A stretch of 64,000 nt of DNA from an uncultured Paraprevotella sp. (GCA_900548345.1 URKA01000007.1:37614-101613); one strand, 5' to 3'. Shown: positions 17,670 through 26,884, counted from the first letter of the stretch. The notes: a model not told the origin generated them from the sequence alone. Translations and numbers: made by a program.

Positions 17670-18917
17670 ATGACTATTGACAGCTACAAGTTTGCCGGCA
17701 AAAAGGCAATCGTACGCGTGGACTTCAATGTCCCCTTGGATGAGAACGGTAACATCACCGACGATACACGTATCCGCGGTGCCCTGCCTACATTGAAAAA
17801 AATCCTTGCCGACGGCGGCGCGCTCATCATCATGTCACACATGGGCAAGCCCAAAGGCAAAGTAAACGCCAAGTTCTCCCTGAGCCAGATTGTCGGCGCC
17901 GTTTCGGAAAAGTTGGGTACTGAAGTAAAATTCGCCCCCGATTGCGCCAAGGCTGCAGAAGCTGCAGCTGCATTGAAGCCGGGTGAAGTGCTGTTGCTCG
18001 AAAACTTGCGCTTCTATCCCGAAGAAGAAGGCAAACCTGTAGGCATCGACAAAGCAGATCCCGCATACGAAGAAGCCAAGAAAGCCATGAAGGCATCACA
18101 GAAAGAATTTGCCAAGACATTGGCTTCATACGCAGACTGCTACGTGAACGACGCTTTCGGTACAGCTCACCGCAAGCACGCTTCTACAGCCGTCATCGCA
18201 GACTATTTCGATGCCGACAACAAAATGCTCGGCTATCTGATGGAGAAGGAAGTATTGGCAGTCGACAACGTGTTGAGCAACATCAAGCGTCCGTTTACGG
18301 CCATCATGGGCGGCTCCAAAGTGTCTACCAAAATCGGTATCATCGAGAACCTCATGGATAAGGTGGACAACCTGATTCTCTGCGGCGGTATGACTTATAC
18401 GTTCTCCAAAGCTAAAGGCGGCAAGATTGGTAACTCAATCTGCGAGGACGACAAACTGGATCTGGCCTTGAACATCATCGAGAAAGCCAAGGAAAAAGGT
18501 GTGAACCTCGTATTGGGTACAGACTGCGTAGCCGCAGACGCCTTTGCCAACGACGCCAACACGCAGATTGTTCCCGCCGACAACATCCCTGACGGATGGG
18601 AAGGTCTGGATGCAGGTCCCGAAACCCGCAAATCTTTCGCCGAAGCTATCAGAAATGCCAAAACCATCCTTTGGAACGGTCCTGCCGGCGTATTCGAGTT
18701 CGACAACTTTACCGATGGTTCACGCGCTATTGCCGAAGCTATCGCGGAAGCTACGAAAAACGGTGCCTTCTCGCTGATTGGCGGCGGCGACTCTGTTGCA
18801 TGCATCAACAAGTTCGGCATGGCTGACCAGGTATCATACATCTCTACCGGCGGCGGCGCCCTTCTGGAAGCCATCGAAGGCAAAACCCTCCCAGGTATTG
18901 CAGCCATCAAAGGCTAA
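17670..18917 (+). CDS. pgk: phosphoglycerate kinase
   Basis: A 415-residue glycolytic enzyme that makes ATP from 1,3-bisphosphoglycerate and ADP in the cytoplasm. The N-terminal signature GKKAIVRVDFNVPLDENG, the substrate-binding TRIRGALPT, the AFGTAHRKHAST segment and the C-terminal nucleotide loop GGGDSVA are all visible. I chose MTIDSYKF (17670) because the longer frame adds a Lys-rich 14-residue extension not found in the family, and because AAAGATAAAG precedes this ATG. Own promoter at 17573-17603. Codon use is strongly biased, as expected for a highly expressed gene. Confidence 0.97.
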   Translation: MTIDSYKFAGKKAIVRVDFNVPLDENGNITDDTRIRGALPTLKKILADGGALIIMSHMGKPKGKVNAKFSLSQIVGAVSEKLGTEVKFAPDCAKAAEAAAALKPGEVLLLENLRFYPEEEGKPVGIDKADPAYEEAKKAMKASQKEFAKTLASYADCYVNDAFGTAHRKHASTAVIADYFDADNKMLGYLMEKEVLAVDNVLSNIKRPFTAIMGGSKVSTKIGIIENLMDKVDNLILCGGMTYTFSKAKGGKIGNSICEDDKLDLALNIIEKAKEKGVNLVLGTDCVAADAFANDANTQIVPADNIPDGWEGLDAGPETRKSFAEAIRNAKTILWNGPAGVFEFDNFTDGSRAIAEAIAEATKNGAFSLIGGGDSVACINKFGMADQVSYISTGGGALLEAIEGKTLPGIAAIKG

Positions 18918-18948
18918 CCGTATTGAACCGCATTGATTCAAACAATAA

Positions 18949-18982
18949 AAGGGCGACTTGTGCAAACGGGTTGCCCTTACTT
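18949..18982 (+). terminator. possible terminator or leader hairpin after pgk
   Basis: AAGGGCGAC (18949-18957) can pair with GTTGCCCTT (18970-18978) with one G-T pair. The T-run is weak and the next start codon follows at once, so it may limit readthrough into the lipoprotein gene rather than stop it. Confidence 0.4.
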
Positions 18983-18983
18983 T

Positions 18984-19955
18984 ATGAAAACCCCGATGAA
19001 GATCTTTTTTCCATATCTCCTTATAGGAATCTTTTTATGCGCATGCCAATCGACAGACACGTCCGGAAAATCCGATAAAGAACCGGACAAGAAAGATTCG
19101 CTCACGCTACAGGTCGCCCTGATGCCCACGACCGACTGCCTCCCATTCTATTATGCCGAGCGTTGCGGCATATTCAAAGAGCTCGGAGTGGATGTGCGGT
19201 TACAGACATTCCGTGCACAAATGGATTGCGACACGGCCTTTGCACATGGCCACACCGACGTATCGTATACCGACCTGATACGCGCCGCCCTGTTGCAAAG
19301 CAAAGGTACCGGATTGTACGCCATCATGCAGACCGACGGCTATCACGAACTGATTACGGCAAAAAGCAAACGTATACGTGACATCAAGCACCTGAAAGAG
19401 AAAATGATTGCCATGGCACGGCATTCGGTGACAGACATGTTGCTGGACACCGTGATACATGACGGAAAACTGGACCCCACAACTGTCTATCATCCGCAAA
19501 TCAACGACATCGTGCTGCGACACGACATGTTGCGCAACGCCACCATAGACGCAGCATTCCTACAGGAACCGTACATCACGCAATGCCTGCTTCTCGGCAA
19601 TCGGACAATCTACGACAGCCGGAAGAAAAATATAAAAATGATGGCATTCAGCGCATCCTACAAAGCCGTAAAGGACAAAAGGAAAGCCCGGCAAATCGAA
19701 CTGCTTGTCAAAGGATACGACAAGGCCGTGGACCAAATCAACAAAGGGATGAACAAAGACAGCATCAGGAGGATTCTGTTTGAATATCCTGTACTGGCTG
19801 CCACAGCCGACTCTCTGAAACTTCCTGTATACAGGCACGCTGAAAAAGTGGACACGGCCAACGTGAACGTGGCCTTACGCTTCCTGAAAAGCAGAAGCCT
19901 GACAGGACCGAAATATACAGGAGATACCCTCATCAACACACAATTCATTCGATAA
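18984..19955 (+). CDS. ABC-type substrate-binding lipoprotein (NMT1/SsuA-like)
   Basis: A 323-residue lipoprotein. The start at MKTPMKIFFP gives a signal peptide with a lipobox around IFLCAC (lipidated Cys at about 21); MKIFFP (18996) is an equally possible start. The mature part is a periplasmic-binding fold: VALMPTTDCLPFYYAERCGIF is the typical first strand of NMT1/THI5- and SsuA-like binding proteins, and DAAFLQEPYI the typical second-lobe ligand motif. No permease or ATPase gene is next to it. It overlaps the following TPR gene by one base (TAATG), so the two are translationally coupled. The ligand is unknown; no thiamine riboswitch was seen upstream. Confidence 0.75.
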   Translation: MKTPMKIFFPYLLIGIFLCACQSTDTSGKSDKEPDKKDSLTLQVALMPTTDCLPFYYAERCGIFKELGVDVRLQTFRAQMDCDTAFAHGHTDVSYTDLIRAALLQSKGTGLYAIMQTDGYHELITAKSKRIRDIKHLKEKMIAMARHSVTDMLLDTVIHDGKLDPTTVYHPQINDIVLRHDMLRNATIDAAFLQEPYITQCLLLGNRTIYDSRKKNIKMMAFSASYKAVKDKRKARQIELLVKGYDKAVDQINKGMNKDSIRRILFEYPVLAATADSLKLPVYRHAEKVDTANVNVALRFLKSRSLTGPKYTGDTLINTQFIR

Positions 19956-22186
19956 TGGACAAAAACAGTTTCGAGCTTCTTCGCAAGGACGCTTTGAAGG
20001 AACTCACAAACAGTCATCTTCAGGATGCCCTGACCTGTATCCGGGGAATCCTGTTCCCCACCAACAATCCTGAGCTGAACTACGAATGGGAGTCCATTCA
20101 GAAAGACTATGAGATGATGCTCGGTTTCATGCAGCAAGGAGGCAACGACACGCAGCGTGCAGCTATATTCAGAAACCTTCTCAACAGAAGTTTCAGCCTG
20201 CTCGACATGGGCGTAAGGAGTTTCCGCCTACAAAATGAGAAAGACTTGTACACCGACACGTTGCGCCGGGTGCATGAGAAAGAAGAGAGTTTCGGACTAT
20301 TGGCCGAAAAGACGCTCGGCTTACAGGAAAAACTGACCGAAGTCTGCAACCCAAACACATTCAAGGACAAGGAGGCAATCATAGCCGAAGGGCGTAACAT
20401 ACTGTATGATTTATACGACTCCATATTTGAACATATCTGGACGGCCCCGATGCTGAAAAGCGACACTGCCGAAGAGTGGAAAGCCTTCATGGACAAACAG
20501 GACGAGGACACACTGCCTATATTCGTGAGCGCCCTGATGCTCAGTCTGCAAAGTTACTTTGACCCGCAAAAGTTCAAACTGTTGCTGCACATCTGCCGTA
20601 CCGAACATATCAAAGTACGCGCACGTGCACTTACGGCTATTGTATGGATATACATACAATATGAATACCGCTTCGACCATCTCCCGGACTTGTGCGAAGG
20701 CATTGCGCTGCTGTCATCCGAACCCTACATACACAACGAACTCGTTCTGCTGCAAAAGCAACTTCTGCTTAGCCTTGAGACAGACAAAGCCAAAAAGAAG
20801 CTGCAAGACGAAATCCTTCCGGATATAATGAAGAAGCACAACTACCAGCGCAACAAGATGGGACTTGAGAACATGGAAGAGGAACTCTCCAAGGCCCTCA
20901 GCGGAGAACCGAACGCCGGGTGGGAACATCTGCGCGGCGACAAAAAGCTGGCAGATAACATGAAAGAAATCATTGAAATGGGAAAGGAAGGGGTCGACAT
21001 CAACATCGGTACATTCTCCGCCCTGAAAGGTTTCCCGTTCTTCAGGAACATCAGCCACTGGTTCGTCCCATTCGACAAGAACCGTCCGGAAGTAAAGGAC
21101 ATTCTCCCGGCCGGCATCACGGCCAATCCCGTACGGATGATTATGGAAGCCGGAAACTTCTGCGACTCCGACAAATACTCCCTTTGCATCATGCTCAGGC
21201 AGATTATGCCTTCGCAAAGGGAAACCATCATGACCCAGATAGGCTCTCAAATGGACGGACAGGAGGAACTCGTAAAGGGAACAGAAGATAAAAGCCACCA
21301 AATGGAGACCGTATACCGGAATTATCTTCACGACTTATACCGTTTCTACAAGCTATACCCTCAGAAGTCACAGTTTGAAGACCCGTTTAAGGCAGATCTC
21401 CTTTACACCCGCCACACTCGTCTGGGCAATCTATTCAAGTCGACGGATTACCTGACGGACATGGCTTCGTTCCTTATTAAAAGGGAATGCTATCAGGATG
21501 CCGTTGCATACATCGAGGAGGTGCTGAAGGAAAAAACCGCCACAGCCGACATGCTGCAAAAGCTGGCCTTTTGCCACCAACGTCTCGACAATCCGGGAAA
21601 AGCCGTCTACTACTACCAGCAGGCTGACTTGCTTGACCCCGACAATGAATGGATACTGAAGCAAATGTACCTGTGCTATTCCGCCTCAGGCAAATATGAG
21701 CTGGAGCTTTCCTGCCTGAAAAGACTCGAAGCCATTAATCCGGAAGACACACGACTCATTGCCGAAACCGGATTGTGCCTGATGCAACTCCAGCGTTACG
21801 AAGAGGCTGCCAACCGCTTCTATGAATTAGAATACAAGGAAGCACGGGTTCTCCCGTCATGGCGGGCCATCGCATGGTGCAACTTCAAGATGAACAAACT
21901 GGAACAGGCATACAAATACTATCAGAAAGTGCTGAACCACGAGAAGGCATCCTGGGAAGACCATCTCAACGCCGGACATACGGCATGGTGCATGAACAAC
22001 GTCCCCACGGCCGTAGAGCATTACCGCACATACGTCAGGCTTTACATAAGCAAGGCACAACCGCAAAAGAAACTCTCGCCACTCTCCCCTTTCGACGAGG
22101 ACCGCAAGGAACTGACGGAACATGGCATCCCGCCGCTCGACATCACCCTCATGCGCGACATCATTATGCCGAAGCAAGCGGACTGA
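19955..22186 (+). CDS. large TPR-repeat protein
   Basis: A 743-residue soluble protein without a signal peptide. The first 480 residues are helical and not assigned to a family; from about residue 495 to 690 there are four to five tetratricopeptide units (for example CYQDAVAYIEEVL, NPGKAVYYYQQADLLDPDNE, RYEEAANRFYELE, KLEQAYKYYQKVL). The start overlaps the stop of the binding lipoprotein (TAATG), implying co-expression and perhaps a shared pathway. A cytoplasmic TPR protein coupled to an exported binding protein is unexpected, so function is open. Confidence 0.75.
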   Translation: MDKNSFELLRKDALKELTNSHLQDALTCIRGILFPTNNPELNYEWESIQKDYEMMLGFMQQGGNDTQRAAIFRNLLNRSFSLLDMGVRSFRLQNEKDLYTDTLRRVHEKEESFGLLAEKTLGLQEKLTEVCNPNTFKDKEAIIAEGRNILYDLYDSIFEHIWTAPMLKSDTAEEWKAFMDKQDEDTLPIFVSALMLSLQSYFDPQKFKLLLHICRTEHIKVRARALTAIVWIYIQYEYRFDHLPDLCEGIALLSSEPYIHNELVLLQKQLLLSLETDKAKKKLQDEILPDIMKKHNYQRNKMGLENMEEELSKALSGEPNAGWEHLRGDKKLADNMKEIIEMGKEGVDINIGTFSALKGFPFFRNISHWFVPFDKNRPEVKDILPAGITANPVRMIMEAGNFCDSDKYSLCIMLRQIMPSQRETIMTQIGSQMDGQEELVKGTEDKSHQMETVYRNYLHDLYRFYKLYPQKSQFEDPFKADLLYTRHTRLGNLFKSTDYLTDMASFLIKRECYQDAVAYIEEVLKEKTATADMLQKLAFCHQRLDNPGKAVYYYQQADLLDPDNEWILKQMYLCYSASGKYELELSCLKRLEAINPEDTRLIAETGLCLMQLQRYEEAANRFYELEYKEARVLPSWRAIAWCNFKMNKLEQAYKYYQKVLNHEKASWEDHLNAGHTAWCMNNVPTAVEHYRTYVRLYISKAQPQKKLSPLSPFDEDRKELTEHGIPPLDITLMRDIIMPKQAD

Positions 22187-22207
22187 GCACACGCGTTTGC
22201 ATATCCC

Positions 22208-23488
22208 CTAAATCAGGGGAGAGAGGAAATGATAGAACCATCCCATGAAGCGGCGTCCAAAAGAGCGTCGCTTCTTCCAGTTTTCGGGTGTCAGCAAAGT
22301 GGAGTGTTTCTTGTCATCTTCAAAGACATGCTGCAACCTGTGCGTGGTCAGAGAGTCGATGATAAAGGCATTCACCTCGTAATCGAAAGATAAACTACGG
22401 CTGTTCAGGTTGGCGGAACCCACCGTACAGAAACTGCTGTCCACCATCATCACTTTGGAATGATGGAAGCCCTCTTCATAATAGAAAACATCCGCCCCGC
22501 GCTTCATCATCCGCTTGGCATAATATGCCGATATGTCGGGCGTCACATTGACATCGCAATTGGTGGAAAGCATCACCTCCAACTTCACCCCGCGCTTCAT
22601 CGCACGGTATAGCGCCTTCTTCACACTGCGTACCAATGTGAAATAAGGCGTTACAATCTGTATTTTATGTTCCGCATGGTCTATCGCGTCGATATAGCCT
22701 TTGCGTATCACCGTGGGGCTCTTCTTCGGAATCCTGCTGGCCACTCCGAGAAGCACATCGCGTGAGACCGTGTCGGTATAAGTCTTCAGTCCGACGAAAG
22801 GCGTATGCAATGTCACACTGTCCACCTTGTATTCCATGCTGTCTATCGTTTCGCCTGTGGAGCGTTTCCACATATCACAGAAGATATCACGGTATATAGG
22901 TACACAACCGCCTTCGATGCGCATGTGCATGTCGCGCCATTTCCCGTACTTCGGACGGCCGTGTATGTAGTAATCCGCCACGTTCATCCCGCCTGTATAT
23001 ACCGCCTTTCCGTCGATGACCACTATCTTGCGGTGGTCGCGGTGCAACGCATGGTTAATCCATGGAAACACAATAGGGTCGAACACCACGACCTGGATGC
23101 TGTCGCTGCGCAATCTGTTCAGATGCCGTTTGCGCAAGGGACGGTCGTTGCTGAAGTTTCCGAAATCATCGTATATGACCCTGACCTTGACCCCTTCCTT
23201 CGCCTTGCGAATCAAACGGCCGAACAAGGCCCGTCCTATCGAATCGTTGCGGAAATTGAAATATTCAAGGTATATGTATTGGCGTGCCTGTTCGATGGCC
23301 TTGAACATGTCCTCGAACTTCTCGGCTCCGCTTGTCAGCAGGGTCACCTGATTGTCGTCGGTAAACTTCACGCCGTTCTCCCGAAGGGCACGGACCGTAA
23401 GGGAATCGCTTCTTTCATCCTGGGCAAACACCGCCGGATGCACGAAGAAGAACAGCAGCCAACACAACATCCGGCAGATACTCTTCAT
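22208..23488 (-). CDS. phospholipase D-family protein, cardiolipin synthase-like
   Basis: A 426-residue protein from the ATG at 23488, which gives a signal peptide or anchor MKSICRMLCWLLFFFVHP; the longer frame upstream is polar and unlike the family. Two HKD motifs are intact: His152-x-Lys154-x4-Asp159 (HRKIVVID) with GGMN after it, and His343-x-Lys345-x4-Asp350 (HSKVMMVD) with GSANLNSRS after it. Bacterial proteins of this type join two phosphatidylglycerol molecules to make cardiolipin, or act as exported phospholipases; the N-terminal export signal (possible AFAQ cleavage) leaves both open. It is 68 bp after kdsD on the same strand. Confidence 0.85.
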   Translation of the reverse strand: MKSICRMLCWLLFFFVHPAVFAQDERSDSLTVRALRENGVKFTDDNQVTLLTSGAEKFEDMFKAIEQARQYIYLEYFNFRNDSIGRALFGRLIRKAKEGVKVRVIYDDFGNFSNDRPLRKRHLNRLRSDSIQVVVFDPIVFPWINHALHRDHRKIVVIDGKAVYTGGMNVADYYIHGRPKYGKWRDMHMRIEGGCVPIYRDIFCDMWKRSTGETIDSMEYKVDSVTLHTPFVGLKTYTDTVSRDVLLGVASRIPKKSPTVIRKGYIDAIDHAEHKIQIVTPYFTLVRSVKKALYRAMKRGVKLEVMLSTNCDVNVTPDISAYYAKRMMKRGADVFYYEEGFHHSKVMMVDSSFCTVGSANLNSRSLSFDYEVNAFIIDSLTTHRLQHVFEDDKKHSTLLTPENWKKRRSFGRRFMGWFYHFLSPLI

Positions 23489-23556
23489 CTGTCGGCCACA
23501 ACCGTTCCTCTTTACAATCTTACCTTTACACATGTGCATACCGAATACCCCCGACA

Positions 23557-24510
23557 TCAAAACATGCAGCTGAAATGGTCTACGACGCCCAGCAGATGCT
23601 TTTCTTCGTCCACCACCAGCACCGTATGAATCTTGTTGTTGTGCATGATATGCTGTATCTTGGCAATCTTCGTATCCGGCAGGACGCATTTCGGCGAACG
23701 GGTCATGACCTGGCTGACCGGAACATTGAAGAACTTGTCTTTCAGGTTTTCCATGGCACGGCGCACATCGCCGTCGGTTATCAACCCTTCTACCTTGTCA
23801 TCCACCATCGCCACACACAAGCCTAACTTACCCTTGCTCACATGGATGATGGCCTCGCCCAACGGCATTTCGGGAGGAATCACCGGCAGGTCGTTGCTGC
23901 GCATCACGTCGCGGGCCGTAGTGAGCAGACGTTTGCCCAACGTGCCGCCAGGATGAAACTGTGCAAAGTCCTTGGCCAGAAAATGCCGCATCTCCATAAG
24001 CGCGCATGCCAGGGCGTCACCCATGGCCAGTGTGGCCGTGGTGGAAGATGTAGGGGCAAGGTTGAGCGGACAGGCTTCGCGGTTGACCCTCACGTTCAGA
24101 TGACAGGTGGAGTACTTGGCCAACAGGGATTCAGGGTTACCGGAAATGCCTATCAGGGGGATTTCATGCTCCAGCAGATAGGGTACGAACCGGAGCAACT
24201 CATCGGTCTGTCCCGAATTGGAAATGGCCACCACCACATCACTGGTTGTCATCACACCCAAATCGCCATGAAACACATCAAGAGGATTGATGAAGAAAGC
24301 CGGCGTTCCGGTGCTCGACAGCGTAGCCGCCATCTTGGCTCCGATATGCCCGCTCTTGCCCACTCCGGTGATGATGACCTTGCCTGTGCAACGCAGTATC
24401 AGGTTCACCGCCTCGTCAAAATGTTCGTCCAGTTGCGGTATCAGGTTCAATATAGCCTGTGCTTCATCGCGGAAGCATTTCTCTGCGATACTTCGGATAC
24501 TACTACTCAT
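23557..24510 (-). CDS. kdsD: arabinose-5-phosphate isomerase (KpsF/GutQ family)
   Basis: A 317-residue protein with an N-terminal SIS sugar-isomerase domain (about 30-175; GKVIITGVGKSGHIGAKMA and SGQTDELLRF) and two C-terminal CBS domains (about 205-262 and 273-317). It converts ribulose-5-phosphate to arabinose-5-phosphate, the first step of Kdo synthesis for lipid A core. It overlaps kdsA by four bases (ATGA), so the two are translationally coupled in one operon, which strongly supports the Kdo role. Length and domain order are standard. Confidence 0.94.
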   Translation of the reverse strand: MSSSIRSIAEKCFRDEAQAILNLIPQLDEHFDEAVNLILRCTGKVIITGVGKSGHIGAKMAATLSSTGTPAFFINPLDVFHGDLGVMTTSDVVVAISNSGQTDELLRFVPYLLEHEIPLIGISGNPESLLAKYSTCHLNVRVNREACPLNLAPTSSTTATLAMGDALACALMEMRHFLAKDFAQFHPGGTLGKRLLTTARDVMRSNDLPVIPPEMPLGEAIIHVSKGKLGLCVAMVDDKVEGLITDGDVRRAMENLKDKFFNVPVSQVMTRSPKCVLPDTKIAKIQHIMHNNKIHTVLVVDEEKHLLGVVDHFSCMF

Positions 24511-25259
24511 AACAAGGAAGAGATTACTGTTTCCAAATCTTTCAGATACAACATGTTCGGGCCGTCGCTCAAGGCCTGTTCCGGGTCGGGATGCGTCTCG
24601 AAGAAGAAACCGTTGGCTCCGAAAGCCTTGGCAGCCAAAGCCATCGCCGGCACGAACTCACGGTTGCCGCCGGTCTTCCCTCCTGCCGCTCCGGGACGTT
24701 GCACGGAATGCGTACAGTCCATCACCACACGGGGCACGAATGCCTTCATGTCCGGAATGTTACGGAAGTCCACCACGAGGTTGTTATAACCGTACATATT
24801 TCCACGTTCGGTAAGCCAGACTTCCTTCGCGCCGCTTTCCATTGCCTTTTCCACCGGGAACTGCATGTCGGTGCCCGAAAGGAACTGTGCCTTCTTGATA
24901 TTCACCACCTTTCCCGTGCGCGCCGCAGCGACAAGCAAATCCGTCTGCCGACACAGAAACGCGGGTATCTGCAACACATCGACCACTTCGCCCACAGGAG
25001 CCGCCTGACAACTCTCGTGTATGTCCGTCAACAGTTTCAGTCCGTACTTCTCACGGACATCATTCAGCATCACCAGTCCTTTCTCCATGCCCGGCCCGCG
25101 ATAGGAACGCACCGACGTGCGGTTTGCCTTGTCGAACGAGGCTTTGAAATAGATTTCTATATTGTATTTCCGTTGCAGCCGCACCAGCTCTTGCGCCACT
25201 TCGTCCAACAAGTCCGCAGACTCAATCACACAAGGCCCGGCTATAAAAACAGGTTTCAT
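24507..25259 (-). CDS. kdsA: 3-deoxy-D-manno-octulosonate-8-phosphate synthase
   Basis: A 250-residue TIM-barrel aldolase that condenses phosphoenolpyruvate with arabinose-5-phosphate. Motifs seen: FKASFDKANRTS near residue 40, SYRGPGMEKG, LTDIHESCQA, QIPAFLCRQTDLL and HPDPEQALSDG near the C-terminus. It is slightly shorter than the proteobacterial enzyme because the N-terminus starts directly at the first barrel strand (MKPVFIAGPCVIES), which is usual in Bacteroidota. First gene of the kdsA-kdsD unit; a -7 box lies 27 bp upstream. The pathway phosphatase kdsC is elsewhere in the window (59495-60013). Confidence 0.95.
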   Translation of the reverse strand: MKPVFIAGPCVIESADLLDEVAQELVRLQRKYNIEIYFKASFDKANRTSVRSYRGPGMEKGLVMLNDVREKYGLKLLTDIHESCQAAPVGEVVDVLQIPAFLCRQTDLLVAAARTGKVVNIKKAQFLSGTDMQFPVEKAMESGAKEVWLTERGNMYGYNNLVVDFRNIPDMKAFVPRVVMDCTHSVQRPGAAGGKTGGNREFVPAMALAAKAFGANGFFFETHPDPEQALSDGPNMLYLKDLETVISSLL

Positions 25260-25285
25260 ATCCTCAAAGTTTTAGTTTTTGTTTT

Positions 25286-25293
25286 CAAAGTTA
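25286..25293 (-). promoter_or_regulatory. kdsA promoter -7 box
   Basis: Minus-strand TAACTTTG (TAnnTTTG) 27 bp before the kdsA start codon. Confidence 0.6.
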
Positions 25294-25336
25294 ACAAAAA
25301 CATCTCATCAAGCCTAATAAAGAAAGGAGTAATTTC

Positions 25337-25399
25337 ATGAGCACGGATGGGCACCAAACATTCAAAGGGATAAGAAAACCGCACCGGAAAGGGCCATAA
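25337..25399 (+). CDS. possible 20-residue ORF, weakly supported
   Basis: An ATG at 25337 is preceded by AAAGGAGT at 7-bp spacing, an unusually good Shine-Dalgarno site for this genome, and opens a 20-residue frame (MSTDGHQTFKGIRKPHRKGP). No promoter of the TAnnTTTG type was found before it, and no family is recognised. It sits in the 234-bp gap between the divergent kdsA and MaoC genes. It may be a chance match. Confidence 0.2.
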   Translation: MSTDGHQTFKGIRKPHRKGP

Positions 25400-25433
25400 A
25401 TCCACAAATAAACAAGAAAGCCGAACACTTTAT

Positions 25434-25465
25434 TTTGTCATTCCCGCACTTTTCACTATATTTGT
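25434..25465 (+). promoter_or_regulatory. promoter of the MaoC-type gene
   Basis: TTTG at 25434-25437, a 20-bp spacer, then TATATTTG at 25458-25465; start codon 28 bp downstream. Confidence 0.75.
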
Positions 25466-25493
25466 ATAAACGAATCAAACGAAAAACATAAAC

Positions 25494-25961
25494 ATGGGAA
25501 AATTAGTCATCAACTCTTACGAGGAATTTGAGAAATACGTCGGACAGACGCTCGGCGAGTCGGAATACATCCAAGTGGATCAGGAACGCATCAACATGTT
25601 CGCCGACGCCACGCTTGACCATCAGTGGATTCACACGGACGTGGAACGCGCCCAAACGGAAAGCCCGTTCAAGAGCACCATCGTGCACGGTTATCTCACC
25701 CTTTCGCTGCTCCCCTACCTGTGGAACCAGATTATCGAGGTGAACAACCTGAAGATGATGATTAACTATGGAATGGACAAGATGAAGTTCGGACAGGCCG
25801 TACTGAGCGGACAGAGCCTGCGGCTGACCACCAAGCTGCAATCGCTCGTCAACCTGCGCGGGGCGGCAAAGGCTGAAATCAAGTTCACGATGGACATCAA
25901 GGAGAGCGGAAAGAAAGCCCTTGAGGGTGTGGCCATCTTCATTTACTACTTCAACAACTAA
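25494..25961 (+). CDS. MaoC-like (R)-specific enoyl hydratase
   Basis: A 155-residue hot-dog-fold protein. The hydratase-2 motif is visible: FADATLDHQWIHTD (catalytic Asp and His) followed by STIVHGYLTLSLLP. Family members hydrate trans-2-enoyl-CoA to (R)-3-hydroxyacyl-CoA, or act as related dehydratases in fatty-acid metabolism. Monocistronic: own promoter, strong terminator 63 bp after the stop, and divergent or convergent neighbours. The natural substrate cannot be told from sequence. Confidence 0.88.
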   Translation: MGKLVINSYEEFEKYVGQTLGESEYIQVDQERINMFADATLDHQWIHTDVERAQTESPFKSTIVHGYLTLSLLPYLWNQIIEVNNLKMMINYGMDKMKFGQAVLSGQSLRLTTKLQSLVNLRGAAKAEIKFTMDIKESGKKALEGVAIFIYYFNN

Positions 25962-26023
25962 GGAGAACGCAACAGACATTACGTCTGCCTTTGCCCGGCA
26001 AAGGGTGTAATGATATTTTATAG

Positions 26024-26060
26024 CGGCAAGGCTTCCCATTCGGAAAGCCTTGCCGTTTTT
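26024..26060 (+). terminator. intrinsic terminator after the MaoC-type gene
   Basis: CGGCAAGGCTT (26024-26034) pairs with AAGCCTTGCCG (26045-26055), followed by TTTTT. Confidence 0.88.
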
Positions 26061-26110
26061 ACACAATCCCAATCACCTGAATCAGAACCTTTTAAGAACA
26101 CCGATTTCTT

Positions 26111-26220
26111 GACCTGTGAGCATCCGGTTGCAGACCTGTCATCAACCGAACGGTCACCTGTCGCCATCCGAATGCCGACCTGTACACTTTTTGACGCACA
26201 CAGGAGCGCAATTCGGTGTA
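26111..26220. repeat. array of five 22-bp units, ACCTGT family
   Basis: Units begin at 26111, 26133, 26155, 26177 and 26199 (exact 22-bp period): GACCTGTGAGCA, GACCTGTCATCA, CACCTGTCGCCA, GACCTGTACACT and CACAGGAGCGCA, with a weaker TCCG/TTCG-like segment later in the unit. It lies between the MaoC terminator and the end of the convergent marC-like gene. Confidence 0.9.
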
Positions 26221-26248
26221 AAGATTTCCGCCAAACCCAAAGAGCCGG

Positions 26249-26884
26249 TCATCCGTGAAGGATGCTCATCAGTATCGGACGCATACCGCTCACGAAACAT
26301 TCCACGGCAATGACCATCAGGATAAGTCCCATCAGACGCATCATGACATTGTTTCCCGTATCACCAATCAACTTGACCAGGCGCGTGGACCCTCTCAGAA
26401 TGAAAAACGTGGTCAGGTAGACCAATAAAATCGCAACCGCCAAGGTGGCTTTCAGCTCGAACGTATCCGCATCCTCCATCAGCACAATGGCATTGGCGAT
26501 GGAACCCGGCCCGCACAGCATGGGAATACCTAACGGCGTGACCGAAATGTCGTTGGCATACACCTTGATTTCATCGTCCTTCAGCTTGGTCGAGGTATAC
26601 TTGGCCTGCAACATGTCGTAGCCGATGCGAAAGATGATGATGCCGCCCGCTATGCGGAACCCATCGGTGGAGATGCCGAAGAAATTGAAAAGGAAACGCC
26701 CGGAGAGCGCGATGAGCAACAGCGCCATACACGCCACAACCGTAGCGCGCTTGGCCACGGCAGCACGTTCGTGTTCGCCCAGGTTCTGGGTCATGGTAAG
26801 GAATACGGGCATCATGCTGAAAGGACTCGTAATCGTAAACAGCGATGTGAAACAGAATAAAGCGTAAGGTAATATAGAATCCAT
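26249..26884 (-). CDS. MarC-family integral membrane protein
   Basis: A 211-residue protein with six hydrophobic segments. The ATG at 26884 gives MDSILPYALFCFTSLFTITSP, the normal family N-terminus; the longer frame overlaps the previous gene. Conserved family pieces include ITSPFSMMPVFLTMT, GGIIIFRIGYDM and TPLGIPMLCGPGSIAN. MarC proteins were once linked to multiple antibiotic resistance in E. coli, a link later withdrawn; their transport role is unknown. It follows the chromate transporter pair by 20 bp on the same strand and is probably co-transcribed. Confidence 0.9.
   Translation of the reverse strand: MDSILPYALFCFTSLFTITSPFSMMPVFLTMTQNLGEHERAAVAKRATVVACMALLLIALSGRFLFNFFGISTDGFRIAGGIIIFRIGYDMLQAKYTSTKLKDDEIKVYANDISVTPLGIPMLCGPGSIANAIVLMEDADTFELKATLAVAILLVYLTTFFILRGSTRLVKLIGDTGNNVMMRLMGLILMVIAVECFVSGMRPILMSILHG

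Noticed and set aside
18917..18984. Thiamine riboswitch upstream of the NMT1-like lipoprotein
   Set aside because: The 66-bp gap after pgk is too short for a THI box and shows only a small hairpin.
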